Shown: positions 10,437-22,098 of the stretch, one piece after another
How the letters are laid out: each line of letters opens with the position of its first letter
How positions within the stretch are numbered: the first letter of the stretch is position 1
NCBI GenBank assembly: GCA_030248065.1
Contig: JASAMV010006535.1
Location: 62,001-126,000 of the forward strand
Origin: Rhynchonema sp. JSB1_4
Taxonomy: Eukaryota; Nematoda; Chromadorea; Monhysterida; Xyalidae
Length of the DNA stretch: 64,000 nt
Direction: 5' to 3'
Translations under genes and position numbers: made by a program
Notes under the pieces: generated by a model
The model's input: the letters and a program-made list of their open reading frames with translations, nothing else
What the model was told of the DNA's origin: nothing
The model's database searches: none

Positions 10437-12442
10437 ATGCAATCATCATTGCGATCATTCAGTAACATCGGCCGTTGCCTGAATCGCCGATTGTGCCTCT
10501 CATTGTTTGCGTTGGTCTCAATAACATTTCTCTTTTGTGAAATTCTGATTTACCGATTGGTGATCATCGGACTTTGCGATTGGCCGACGGTCAATTCAGA
10601 AAATCACAGCAAGGTGATGCTAATCGCTGATCCGCATCTGCTCGGCAACCATTTAGGCCATTGGTTCGATAAATTGAGAAGGTTAGGAATGCTACTGCAG
10701 CTGTTGATGTTTTGCTGGTTTTTGTTGAGATATAGGCAGAGATCATAGGTGGACCGACGAAAAGTCCCGGGGGCCCGGGACTTTTGGTCGGTCCCATCAA
10801 TCGTTGTTTTCAGAGAATGGCAAATGTACCAGTCGTTCACCGTCGCTAACAGCAACCTGAAACCGGAACACGTATTCATCTTAGGTTGGGATTATTGGCA
10901 TTCATCTTTATAGCGCCAGTGTGGAAATTGAAGACCGCTTTGTCGCCAACAATAGATGTTTCCAGGTGATGTTTTCGACGAAGGCAAGTGGGCCAACGCT
11001 CACGAGCTTCAAGCGTACATCGGCAGATTCGAATCCATATTTCCTGTTGACCCAGCATCGCAACAGTTGCATGTCGTTTTGGGCAACCATGATGTTGGAT
11101 TTCATGAAGCGTAAGTTCAACAAGCTTTGCTATCTGATCGTGGGACACATAAACAGAAAAGTTCGTTCTCGTTTTCAGCCTGCACCCGTGGGCGCTGCGT
11201 TACCTGCAACAACGTTTCAACTTGGAAAATGCTCAGTTGCTCGAGATCAACGGCAATCTTTTCGTGACGGTCACAAGTATGGGTCTGGACGGTGATCGAT
11301 GCGGGTTCTGTGAGGAAACACGATTCGAACTGCGCAAAATCAATCAAACACTCGGTTGTCTCAAGGGCGATTCAGAAGTGGCGGGCACGCGACAATGTGA
11401 GGAATTGAAGCAGAGAAACGTCGGTGAAACTTCAAGTCAAACGTGTGCCAATTTCTTCAGTCTAAAAATGCAGTTCAAAGCCAACAGGTGCGCTACACGC
11501 CCCCGATTCTGTTGCAACATTTCCCGTTGTATCGCCGCTCGGACGAACACTGTGACGAGGTCGATGGTGCATCGGGGCGATACAAACATGCGGTGATGCG
11601 GACAAGATGGGATTGTTTGTCCAAGGAATCCACCAACGAATTGTTGCAATGGACGCAGCCAAGGGTGGCATTCGATGCCCACAGTCATTGGGGATGTCGC
11701 ACATATTGGAAAAGGTGGGTTTATCACTGGTCTCTAACTAAAGTAGCAACAAACTTTGCAGTACCTTTCAGCTGTGTAGTGGCAGGCCCATGTGTGGGAG
11801 GTAAGTGTGATGCGGGGTTGGGACCGGAAGCGTGAGAGGTATGATTCTGGTCACCCAAAAAGGCAAAAAAACACCGTTTTTGTGATACAATTTCGGCCAA
11901 AAATTGAAATGGCAAAAATAGTACTTTTTCCGAATTTTCGCCGAAAATCGTTTAAAAATAGGTATTATGGGTGGGTCCAGCGATTTTTGGAAAATAAGGT
12001 CGGAAAACACCGATTTTTGCCTTGAAAGGTATAAAGTTGCTTGTGAGAGGTACGATTTGGACTTGTGAGAGGTAACTACTCAACCCCCCTCGGGTTTTGT
12101 GGTGGGCTAACTACTGAGAGGGGGTAACCGCCCTGCCACTGCTATGCCTTGCAGTCATGCCATTTCCATCCAGTGAATTCGACGTTGTCAATAAGATTGC
12201 CCCTTTTCAGATTCCAATTCTGGGAATGGACATTAGCATCATTCTCATGGCGCAACATCAACTCTCCATCGCTTCTGCTCCTGCTCGTCTCACCCGACGA
12301 CTATGCCGTTGCCAAATGTCTACTGCCACGCGAAAGCACTGTGATCGCAATCTATTCACTCACAATCGCTTCTATGATCTGTGCAATCGCAATCACCCTG
12401 TACAGAAACTCACGATTCGCGATGAAGCACCACAGAAAGTGA
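10437..12442 (+). CDS. MPPE1: Metallophosphoesterase 1 (PGAP5), GPI-remodelling phosphodiesterase
   Basis: Six exons at about 10437-10681, 10814-10884, 10966-11110, 11179-11419, 11488-11714 and 12211-12442 give 386 residues (human 396). An N-terminal signal-anchor (LCLSLFALVSITFLFCEILI) is followed by the calcineurin-like metal motifs: LIADPHLLG, GDVFDEGKW, GNHDVGFH, LLQHFPLYRRSD, and FDAHSHWGC. The latter reads A-H-S-H where the human protein has G-H-T-H, keeping both histidines. ASFSWRNINSPSL and a C-terminal membrane helix follow. In animals this ER-exit enzyme removes a side-chain ethanolamine phosphate from GPI anchors so cargo can leave the ER. The last intron carries a MITE. An AATAAA lies about 150 bp after the stop. 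Confidence 0.93.
11778..12140. mobile_element. hAT-like MITE in MPPE1 intron 5
   Basis: Short inverted ends AGTGGCAGG and CCTGCCACT bound about 363 bp, with G-rich and C-rich subterminal parts and GTGAGAGGTA-type repeats. A possible 8-bp duplication (GCTGTGTA and GCTATGCC) is degenerate. It has no coding capacity. Confidence 0.65.
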
Positions 12443-12593
12443 CCGCTAACTCAGGCACAACATGAACAATGCAAATACCTATTGATTCTGCCATTATTAC
12501 CATTCGTTCGGATTACGGTTTGTTCAGCTATGCAAGTGTACATGAAAGAAAAATAATTCAGCACAGTGTGATGGGATTAAAAACCTTTCAGTA

Positions 12594-12609
12594 AATAAAG
12601 AACTTTATT
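12594..12609. terminator. Convergent polyadenylation signals
   Basis: AATAAA at 12594-12599 would serve MPPE1 on the plus strand. TTTATT at 12604-12609 reads AATAAA on the minus strand for Apollo. They lie in the 322-bp gap between the two convergent stop codons, so the 3' UTRs probably overlap. Confidence 0.55.
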
Positions 12610-12764
12610 TTTCAATTCAAGCCAAAAATTTATTTTCCTGCGATAACAACTTTTTATTAAGAAATGGACAGGATCGAGCAAAATATTTGAGCTAAATCAA
12701 CGGGAACGGGAAATGCAATTTTACGCATATTTTACAAATCAATGAAATGCATTAGCCTCTCGAC

Positions 12765-15700
12765 TTATTCACCAATCACATAATCACGGTAGTATTTCAT
12801 CAAGTAACGCATTGCGTTGGGATCAATGCGCTCAGAATACAGGCGAGGTCTTGGCTTTGGTCTAGGCGGCGACACAGTTATTTCCAGTGGTGAATCGCTG
12901 CAATGATAATGATAGCAAGCATTTCGATCAAATGCAATAGAATTGATTACACAGCGGATAACATAAGCCAGTTATAACCTTAATTCTCACCTCTGTATCC
13001 GCACACGTTTCTTGTTTTGCATCGTGTCAGGTGCTGAACGACGTTTCACTGATTTGGTCGTTTTCACCGATTCAACGTCCAGAAATTCCGCATCGATATT
13101 GTTAACGAGCACAACCGAACGTTCGTCCGTTATCCTTAACAAATTGCGAAAAACACTGGACAAACACGCAAAACAATGGCGTCACGACGCTGTGCGTGCC
13201 GACTAACGCGTCCACTCTGTTTTCCAATGATGGACGTTGCGAGCATTCGTAGTTGTCGATGGCCAAGTGCACGCCGATGCACGTGCACAGACCGAGACCC
13301 GAATGGAACAGAGCACAATCAGGCTCGTGCTGTTGGTCCATCGTTAGAAGGGCACTGAAACAAGCAAAGTTCAGAGCAATTCGTTGGCTTGAGAATGGTA
13401 ACATCACAGTAGCGACATCTAACCGCACCCATTGTGCGCATCCTGACAGCTAATAGCCGTGCTGGTGATGGCCGGGCGGAATGCGCACGGATTGATGTAG
13501 TGCCGATGTGGTGTCGACTGCCAACTGATGTCAGCGCAGTCAATGGTCGACAGCCATGACCACAGCTCGTCGGGCGAATTGTGATCGCCGTATGCAAACC
13601 ACTCGACGTTCGGCGTCGTCTCACTGCAGGTCTCATGATGGATGAAAGAGACCGGACTTGAGTCTCTGGATGGCTGCTGGCATCAGATCTGCTCAGTCCA
13701 ATCCGAAGGGCATGATACTCGAAACTACTCATTCAACCAGCTTGAAATTACAGTGGAAGGGAAGACAACCCAGCCAACCACAAATGTTTCCATTCGTCGA
13801 TCAAATACGGCAGACACGACGCGAGCACATAAGTGACGTGATCGTGATTGATGAACGCCTCGGTCAGCTGTCGATGCACATCACCGGGCTTGTTGTACGT
13901 GAGTGCGTGCACTCGACTTTGTGATGGATTGCTGGTGAACACGTCGATGTATGAGTCGTGGCACTGCTGTATTTCCGATAGACGATCAGGCTCAAGGTAG
14001 ATGGGCGTCTGCAAAAAGACGACCTTGCAAACACAGCGGAATGCCAGTCAGCCGGACAACTTTGATGAACCACCCTGAGGCTAAAGGTGCGCGTATGACA
14101 GCACGTTTCTACGTTTTACAGTTCGTTGCTTTTGGAATATGCGCCTTGAATTGTGGATTGATGAGATAATGTCTCATCAGAGATATGCCACTTAAGAAAT
14201 ATTAATTGAGTTGATCTGCGAGTGAAGAAAACATATATACCATCACCTGCAATCTGTTGCCAATCTGCTGCAACATGGTCTCCCTGCCCAATTTGCGAAT
14301 GCCAATGATCACGTGATGGTCTGATCGTTGACGAATCAAGTCGACAATGCGCTTGGTCACATCCTTCCGCGTTGGAAACTGATGTTCGGCGCAGAAACGG
14401 TAGGTGTCGTCGATGACAGCGTTCGTGAAGGGCGTCTGTGACAAGCAACTTTGGCATTGACACGGCAATCTACAGATTACAACAATGGCTGGAATTCATA
14501 AAACAAGGTCAAGCTCAACGTCAAAGTTCAACGTCAGATGTTTCGGCGTCACGCTGGCTCGTGCAGCATACGCGATTTTCTAAACGAAGGGTCAACTTTG
14601 ACGCATTATTGTGTATGATTGGATGCGTTTCTCTGGATACTGTTTTTCTAAGGACGTAGCACAAGCGTTTCAGAAGATTCGTTTTGAGTCATAGTAATTT
14701 CTGACTAATGGTATTGGAATAACGTGGCGATCATTGACCGCAGTCAAAATTTTTGCATCTTCGTTGGTGATCGTCTGTTCATTTCTCTGCCTCTTTTCAG
14801 AAATTCATGAAACTCAGAAATACTCTCACAAAACGCTTCTGTTACATCCCTATAATAATATTTTGGCCAGATAAGCATCCAGTCTTGCACAATAATGCGT
14901 CACAAAAGTTGACTCTTCGTTTAGAAACTTGCGTCTGCTGCACGAGCCAGCGTGACGCCGAAACATCTGATTTTGAACGTTGACTTTGAGCTTGACGGTG
15001 AGCTTGACTTGTTTTCTGAATTCCACCCAATGTGTTCGGAGGTACATGCACATTTATAAATAAAATTGGTTCACCTACTCAGGCTTATAGAGGTCATTGC
15101 GTCTCGAAACAAAGTGATGCAGAGCTGGATACTGTTACTGTTGTCAACCTGTTATCATGCTTATGAGATCCAGGGCCATCCGCTCGCATATCCAACAACC
15201 TCAAACAACCAAAACTGCAAGCAAACCCACCCTAAACAGCAGATCACGCTCAAGCTGTGTGGTCTGCACATCGGCCTCGAATCTAAAGTCGCCGGTGTGC
15301 AACAATCGTCCAAAGTCGCCCTCAATCAGCAACATGACAGCACCAACACAATGTCGTGCGTCAATCAACGTCACTGACAAACTGGTGTGCATGTGCGTTG
15401 ATGTGTTGATGATGTGTGCCTCGTTGAGGGACAACGGACGCAGCACACGACCCAAACGGGGGTGACGATGCTGCAGTACAGTAGCTGGCTGATGTTTGAG
15501 TTGAGGATTCCAATTAAAATAGACTTTTGTTGTCCTGTGATTGTTTTTCACATTGATGATATTGATATGGTGTCCGAACGAATGAATGAATCATGAACAA
15601 GGACTACGAAAACGAATAGTTTACAAACCACGAAGAAACAACGTAGCGCAAACCTTGACAATCCTGGCGGTGATGGGCGAGCAATAAATCCACCGTTCGC

Positions 15701-15860
15701 CTGGCCATCTGTCAGTCAGTCCCTGCATGTGGTCGGTGTGCGCGTGCGTAAGGAAAAAGACAGACACCGGGCCGATCTTGGTTCGCGACCAGAAATCGAT
15801 GGCAAACCCATGATCGTAATAGATCACACCCGTCGTCTTCTTGCCAGTCGGTTTGGACAT
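12765..15860 (-). CDS. DCLRE1B: SNM1/Apollo-like 5' exonuclease (metallo-beta-lactamase/beta-CASP)
   Basis: Eight exons at about 15860-15654, 15470-15231, 14435-14247, 14023-13829, 13673-13429, 13354-13208, 13155-12991 and 12897-12765 give about 506 residues (human Apollo 532). It has the metallo-beta-lactamase motifs: FAIDFW, the metal site THAHTDH, DARHCVGAVM and HTGDFRF. The beta-CASP part follows: IDDTYRFCAEHQFPTRKDV, IIGIRKLGRE and VEWFAYGDHNSPDELW. Apollo-type enzymes trim 5' DNA ends at telomeres and cross-links in the nucleus. The N-terminus (YYDHGFAIDFW, YCSPITARIV) is closer to Apollo than to Artemis or SNM1A. The tail has a KRR/KKR-rich patch and I see no vertebrate TRF2-binding motif. 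The exon 4-5 and 6-7 joins are the least certain. It lies 259 bp downstream of TRAPPC5. Confidence 0.85.
14482..15031. repeat. Foldback repeat in Apollo intron 2
   Basis: Arms at about 14482-14636 and 14867-15031 are inverted copies of each other, roughly 85 percent alike by eye with small indels. They share GGAATTCA, CAGATGTTTCGGCGTC, CGCTGGCTCGTGCAGCA and CGCATTATTGTG. The loop is about 230 bp. It resembles a foldback or large-TIR MITE of an unknown family. No clear target duplication was found. Confidence 0.7.
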
Positions 15861-16119
15861 GACTATTATTCGGGGCTGGTTCCACGCTAGATTGATTATC
15901 AGGGTGGATTAAAACACAGTGCACAAAAAGCGAGAAAGGATAATTAGCTTTGAAGTGAGCGAGTGAGGAAACACCGGTTTTACTCAAGCAGTGGAAACAT
16001 CCAGCAGTTTCTTCATACAGACCTTTTATTCGCATGAATGAACAACAACAACCACCTGATAACAGTTATGCAGTAATTCATCTGTATAATACACGAACAA
16101 AAGTTGAAACAAACAAGAT

Positions 16120-17514
16120 TCATTTCATTTCCATCACGCGTTCCCGTGCGATCACAGATTCATCAAATTGTACCATGTACGTTGTGCCGCTATGCCAGTG
16201 CGCTGTCACTTTACACGGCTACAAACAACGAACTAAATGAATTTTGAAACAAAATTTGGAATGTAAAATCTGGATACCTAAGACTTACAAAGTTACTGCA
16301 GTTGAGCACTGACTCGAGAATACCAGCAATGAATGCGGCGCAATTCAGGCTTCCTGAAACATCAGGAAAGGTTATTTAACACAATCCACTTTGAACCTCT
16401 CGCTCACCTTTATCTTTCGGAATCGATATGAATGTATTGACAATCGGCTCTTTTTCGATTAGCAGATCTGTGCAAAAACCCCCGAATTGGTTTTTATTCA
16501 CTGACGGTACAAATTTCCCAAATAAACCCACAAGTGCACGGATCATCATTGCTTCGCTCGAGCTTGTCGACTTCTTTGCCGAATAAGTTCCTCCACAACG
16601 TTGTCTTGACGAACATCAACATTGGCAACAGCTTGGTCTCGCGCTTGTAGCCCTTTTCTCGCAATACAATAACATCAAGCAGACGGGCGCCGACGAAGTT
16701 GCCCAAGTCAGATAATCTGCGCAAATCGATTAGGACATTGCAAGAAAATTGAATGATGTTGCGTCGACAGCAAAACCCGAAAATATATTTGCGAACCAGG
16801 AGGACTCGAACCCTCGACCTTCGGATTCCATGACCGGTGCTCTGTCGGCTGAGCTACTGTACGAAAGTGGCCTTTGGTCTTGTGGAAGCGCTTAGGGCAA
16901 TGTAGCACTAAATTGAATAGAAACGAAGCGAAATCTGAGCGAAACCAACTTTTGCTGCAATTCAGGCACTGTGTTGACACGATTCTGTGAGTAGCGCACC
17001 ATCTCGGCAAACAACAGGGTGAATGTGGCCAGACTGACCTGAGTAAATGGGGATGGATCACTTTAAAAAATTGTTGGTACCCAATAACACCGCTGGTCGT
17101 TCACCACAGCTGGTGGCACATTGAAAACAGTGCGTATTTGCAACGAAGTTTTCGCCTCCAACAGCTCCAGCACTTCAAACACGTTATCCATGACACACAA
17201 CAGAATTCAGATCTTCGGACTCTGTTCAGCCAGCTACACGCACAAAATATCCCTTCTTTCACTGTGTGAACATTGGTGTCCATCACACACAGGAACCAGC
17301 TGAACACAGCACTGTGTTTATTGTGAATGGACTGCAAGCACGGCTGGTGTGGTTTGCTTTTAATCAACATACGAAGTTCAGTTGTCTTCTCAGTGACTGT
17401 GAGCCAAAAACGATTTGTTGTCTATTCGCAAGCAAAACAAAATCAGTTCACCTCTGATTTTCCACGACTTAGCGTTTTATCCAATATACTGACTTGCTTG
17501 CTGCGAAACGACAT
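16120..17514 (-). CDS. TRAPPC5: TRAPP complex subunit 5
   Basis: Six exons at about 17514-17452, 17038-16950, 16716-16532, 16467-16408, 16353-16289 and 16218-16120 give 186 residues (human 188). It is collinear with TRAPPC5: LDKTLSRGKSE, VSLATFTLLFAEMVRYSQNR, FVGARLLDVIVLREKGYKRE, LWRNLFGKEVDKLERSNDDP, EKEPIVNTFISIPKDK, SLNCAAFIAGILESVLNC and KVTAHWHSGTTYMVQFDESV. TRAPPC5 (yeast Trs31) is a core Bet3-family subunit of the TRAPP tether and Rab GEF acting between ER and Golgi. One acceptor (at 16353) is formed by the dispersed motif, reading TGATGTTTCAG. Intron 2 holds a tRNA-derived sequence. It lies 388 bp downstream of AGXT and 259 bp upstream of Apollo. Confidence 0.93.
16790..16862 (-). 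repeat. tRNA-derived sequence (SINE head or tRNA pseudogene)
   Basis: On the minus strand there is an A-box-like TAGCTCAGCCGACAGAGC and a B-box GGTTCGAGTCC at tRNA spacing. The acceptor stem does not pair (the 5' side is TTTCGTA-like and the 3' side GGTTCGC) and the anticodon arm is imperfect. A tRNA-derived SINE or decayed tRNA gene inside TRAPPC5 intron 2 is more likely than a working tRNA. Confidence 0.6.
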
Positions 17515-17901
17515 TGCGAATATGTTGCACTGAATGAAAGAAGTTTTTGGTGACTGCCCGCTTCAAATTACATTTGGTTCATCATGGTAAATCACTCAGC
17601 TGCAAGCTGAGCAACTTGGAGCGCATCAGACCCTGAGAAAAGCGCAAGAGAAATTAATCATTGACCGGTGAGCGTTTATTCCTAGCAAGGATGATATCAC
17701 AGTGATGTAGTAACATATAAGATTTGAGACCATTTGAGAAGTAACGTATGGTAACAAAGTGCAAACAATAACCTCCACAGAGTTGAGTGTGAAATGCTGA
17801 TCATGTAACAACTAATGCAAGCAAAATGCCGAATACTGAATGATATGTAAATCTCAATGCCAGAATCTACAGATAAAAAAATGGAAGCCCCAAATCAAAT
17901 C

Positions 17902-20455
17902 CTACGCCTTTCGGCATTCTTTCAACGCTTCATCCAATGCAGCAATAACTCGATCCACCGACTCCTTTCGGCTGAAATAGGGAATGGGACATATTCGATC
18001 CGAACCTGATCTAATACATAGGGTGATTCAAAAGTATTATACCGATGACTTAGTTCTTTTTGTAGTCTCATTAAGAGATTGATAAGCTGGATTTGGCCGT
18101 TCATAGACGCATTTTACTGATGTTTCAAGGCTGGTTTTTAATGCTCCCTCACACCAAATCATTGCGAAGCTTGATACTCGGACTGTGCAGTAGTCTTGAG
18201 AATTTTGTTTTGGATTGAGAGCATTTCGAGTTTTAAAAGTCAGTTCCGATGTTTACCAGCGTGAAAGGTGCTCCTTGACCGTAAATAAAGAACTCTTACG
18301 CTGGTTTGAATCAGGATTTTCAATAAACTTCGAAACATCCTTCAATATTGAAGTCACCAAGACGAACTCCGAGCAGACTGTGAAAACCGTGCGTGAAACA
18401 TCACATAACTGAGAACCAAATTGAGGGTAGTTTTGAATCACCCTGTAGTTCAGCATTTTATCAGACCTGTTCTGTCCCATCAATCCAATCCGCCATATTT
18501 TGCCGGCAGTCGGACCAAGCCCGCCAGCAATTTCGATTTTGTGGCTAAAATTGAGTTGTTTTGAACCAAAGACTGTTTTATTGTTGCTAAATCCCAGAAC
18601 TCACTTTGCCATCAGGTGATCGACGACAGTCTTCCACTGCACTCCATCGGGCACGACGATTGTGGTGATCGCTGGGTTACGGTGTTCCTGTATATTCATG
18701 GTCGATGTCCAACCACAAACTATCCATCCCTGTAACAAAAGGCAGATGCTCACCGGATTCTTCACAAACAACTGCAGACCGAGACCCTCCAATTTATCCC
18801 AAAGGTATTTTGTGTTGTCCTGATGTCTACGGACGCAATTATCGATTCCCTCCTCTGCCACCAGAGCACATGCCTCGCGCAGACCGTAAATGTTCTGGAT
18901 TGGACCCGTGTGGTGATATCTGCAATGCAAGGGTGACATGTTTCAATGATTACTTCTTGATTTCTTAGGGGAAATGTGTAAAGACGAGGTACATACACGC
19001 GCGGTTCATTGAAACAGCCCCAATAGTTGGCCAGCTTGTTGATGTCGAAATAGAACGACGGAATTGGTTTCTTGCGATTTTGGACTTTGGTCCTGCAACA
19101 CAACGAAGTGAAAGACAAACACATTGTATCCACAATGGCAAAAATGCTAGATGCGACAAGAAAAAAACCAAATAAGATTTATTCACACCATGCACGTTCT
19201 CCAAACGATATCGGTGCGAGTCCGCACGGCGCACTCAATGCCTTCTGCGTGGCCGAGTAGACAACATCGACCTGAACAACGAAACAAAAAGTATGAGAGC
19301 TGAACAATCAATACAAATGATATATATTGCAAGATCACCTGCATGTCATCCATTCTGAACGGTGCCGTGCACAACGAGGCCACCGTGTCAACCAACAGAA
19401 GCACATTGTGTTGTCTGCACAGAGCACCGATGCCTTCGAGTGGTTGTAGCACGCCACTGGAGGATTCACCATGGCAAACAAACAACACGGCCGGTTTGTG
19501 TGTGGTTAGGGCCTGGATAGAGATGTTAGACGTGTAAACATGGCAACATAAAAGACCAGTTCAACATAGAACCCAATAGCACCTGCGTGTTTTCAAAATT
19601 CACAGTTCGCAGCATACGCCGAGCGCCTAGATTACCTTCTCAATGTTGAGTAAAGATCATGTAGCAGTCTTCACATGCTCAAGGCTTAGGTTCCACGAGT
19701 CCAGTAAGCTTTTGTGCAACTTGCTGGTACATGGTAGGTGCACTATGTAACGTTGACGTGTTCAAACTTGCAGGTGCAAATACAAGTTAACAGATGCAGA
19801 CTGCGCCCCAAAATCGTATAAAAATCACAATAATGCCCTGACCACTTCGATCTGTGTGAGTGTGAACGCATTGCCTGGTTGATTGACGACTTTATGCGCC
19901 TTGCATCCAAGTGCCTCGACCATCATCGCTGCTCGTTGACCCCAAATGCCATTCTCCAACACAACAACACTGTCGTCAGGCTCTAGCAGATTGATGAATG
20001 CACCTTCCATGCCGGAATGGCCTGCAAGTTGTGTGCGGACGTAAATATCGACCCACATTTTGACAAAGATAATGCAAAAGTATACCAGTGGCGCTGAACG
20101 CCAACGTCACAGGATTGTTGGTGCCAAAAGCGTACTGTAGACCGATCTTCACGTCATCCATTATCTGAAAGACAAGCAGGTTAGATATACGTACTTAATG
20201 GCGAAATTTGTGAAAAAATATGCTGACTTTACAAAATTCCGGGTGCAAATGGCCGAGTGTTGGCCAACTAAGAGAATCGGTGACGCGTTGTGATAAATTT
20301 GTCGGTCCCGGGCCGAGCAGCAATTTTTGCGGCACGGTGGGCCTGGCCAGGAGGGACTCCATTGCAGTGGACAATGGACTGATATGATTGCGTATTGGAA
20401 TGCAGCTTGAGCGTCGAGCGATTACAGGCAGAACGCGGCGACACGTTGTTTGCAT
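17902..20455 (-). CDS. AGXT: Alanine-glyoxylate / serine-pyruvate aminotransferase
   Basis: Ten exons at about 20455-20228, 20164-20086, 20021-19843, 19512-19339, 19271-19189, 19092-18997, 18919-18754, 18687-18605, 18544-18467 and 17971-17902 give 411 residues. It aligns with human [66 protein letters not shown], the PLP lysine in [41 protein letters not shown] and [20 protein letters not shown]. It is a PLP fold-type I enzyme converting glyoxylate to glycine. The N-terminus adds about 35 Arg/Ser/Thr-rich residues like a mitochondrial presequence, and the C-terminus is ECRKA with no SKL/KKL-type peroxisomal signal, so mitochondrial location is inferred. Intron 9 carries a mariner-like MITE. 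Confidence 0.93.
18017..18448. mobile_element. Mariner-like MITE in AGXT intron 9
   Basis: Inverted ends AGGGTGATTCAAAA (18020-18033) and TTTTGAATCACCCT (18431-18444) bound about 430 bp. CAGGGTGATTCAAAAG-type ends are common in Tc1/mariner elements. The internal frames are too short for a transposase. Two copies of the dispersed TGATGTTTCA motif lie inside. Confidence 0.7.
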
Positions 20456-20727
20456 TGCACACTCCTGGTCACCAGATCATAGCCTGATATTTCCTTGCAC
20501 AAAACATTGCAGATAACAAGCGGAAGCATGGCTGTGTACCCTTCACGATCAAGGCAAAAGTTAAGCAACAATTTTTTCAAAACTTTTTTATTCCAACAAC
20601 AAGAAACAGTGCAGCGTGATCGTTATGAGACTAACAAAACAAATCACACAACAAAAACCAATGGTATTATAAACTCTGTTAACACCGCGAGTTTACAAAC
20701 AATTCAATTTCCAATCCCATGTCCATC

Positions 20728-21331
20728 CTATTTGTGGTGTGCGTGCGCCTTACGTTGCGCCGTCAGCACTGCTTGCATCTCATCACGCTTCCTCTTAGCG
20801 CGGTGGTGCGATCCGATCTGAATGGGTGCTTTACCGTTTGAATTGAGTCTTTTATTTGGGCAATGCTGGCGCTGGTATAGAAGAAGTGTCAAAATCATTG
20901 CAGTTGAGGTTGCATGCCGACAGCCTCGTCAACCTACGCCCATAGCAATGGGACATAGACTTCACCCGTGCATGAAACCATCAGAGCGGATGATGCCAGA
21001 TCGGTACCTCGTCCTAATAAACGAATGCCGAACTAACGCGACGTTTCAGGTATTTGAGCGCCTTCTTGTCCTTTCCGATGCGCAACAATTCCTGACTGCG
21101 TTTCTCATAGGGCGAGAAGCCAACCACCTCGCGCACAACGTCGCGCACGAATTTGACGTGTTTGTTCAATTTCTGAATGTTGCATGTAACCATAAAAATG
21201 TCAAAATAAGCAAAATCACTAAAACCACCAACCCCACGTCGACGTGATGGTCGTTGTTTTCGTTGGTTCTTGGTGACTTTATGACCCTTGTTCAGGCCCA
21301 CGGCCATACCCTCAACACTCGTCATCGTCAT
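20728..21331 (-). CDS. RPL36: 60S ribosomal protein eL36
   Basis: Three exons at about 21331-21233, 21172-21038 and 20817-20728 give 107 residues (human 105). The sequence is collinear with eL36: [51 protein letters not shown], and a basic tail [20 protein letters not shown]. It is a component of the large cytosolic ribosomal subunit. I chose the ATG at 21331 because human eL36 also has a few residues before MAVGLNKG; the ATG at 21307 is possible. Ribosomal protein genes often lead nematode operons, and AGXT starts only 273 bp downstream. Confidence 0.93.
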
Positions 21332-22098
21332 CGTAGGGCCTTTGTTGATGTTCGGATTCCACCAGCTGGAAATAATTAGTTTTGAACAATTATTCGTCTG
21401 ATTCAACGGATGAGAGATAATCTAGAGATAAGCCGCCAACAGAGCAGCGGCATAACGTGCTTTTAGAAAGCAACATCTGAGTATCGATCTGATTCCAATT
21501 TCCTTTAAGCAGCACATAACAACGTTTATGCCACACGGACAACCCGTAAATTAAATCAATCGAAACGCACAAAATACAAGACCACACACAATACAATACC
21601 AGAGCAACGCATTGAAACTCATTTCATAGATCACGGGGTTGCAAATCTACCCATTACCGTCTTTTATATTTAGCAACACTTTGGCGAAAATATAACTTCG
21701 ATAACATTGCAAATAATTGTGATAGATAAACTCAATGTGATACTTGATACACATCAAACAGTCAGTAAGAAAGTGATTAGTAAATAACATAACAAGCACA
21801 ATGATCATAACAGCAGATTATGTATAAATGGCAAATGAGAATAAAATTGATTCTAAAGCATACAATTCTGCGAAAACGATGACAGTCGGGGTTTCACGAA
21901 ATAAACGTTAACAGAATGACATGCCAGTTGACGATGTCTTATATTTGCACATTAGTTGCGGTCACTGAACAGTCATGTCAATAGTTGACTTCGTCTCTCA
22001 TCGACGCCAAGGGTCGGAAACTGAAATTGCACAGAAAACATAAATATCAGCACGTCAATTTGACCACTCGCGCTGTTATCAAAGAGAAAAGAATAAAT
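21332..22098. other. Spacer, no gene recognised
   Basis: About 770 bp, AT-rich, between the Pro-rich gene and RPL36. It probably contains the RPL36 promoter and the 3' UTR of the Pro-rich gene. Open frames here have no likeness to any family. Confidence 0.4.

Noticed and set aside
16790..16862. Functional tRNA gene
   Set aside because: The acceptor stem does not pair and the anticodon stem is mismatched.
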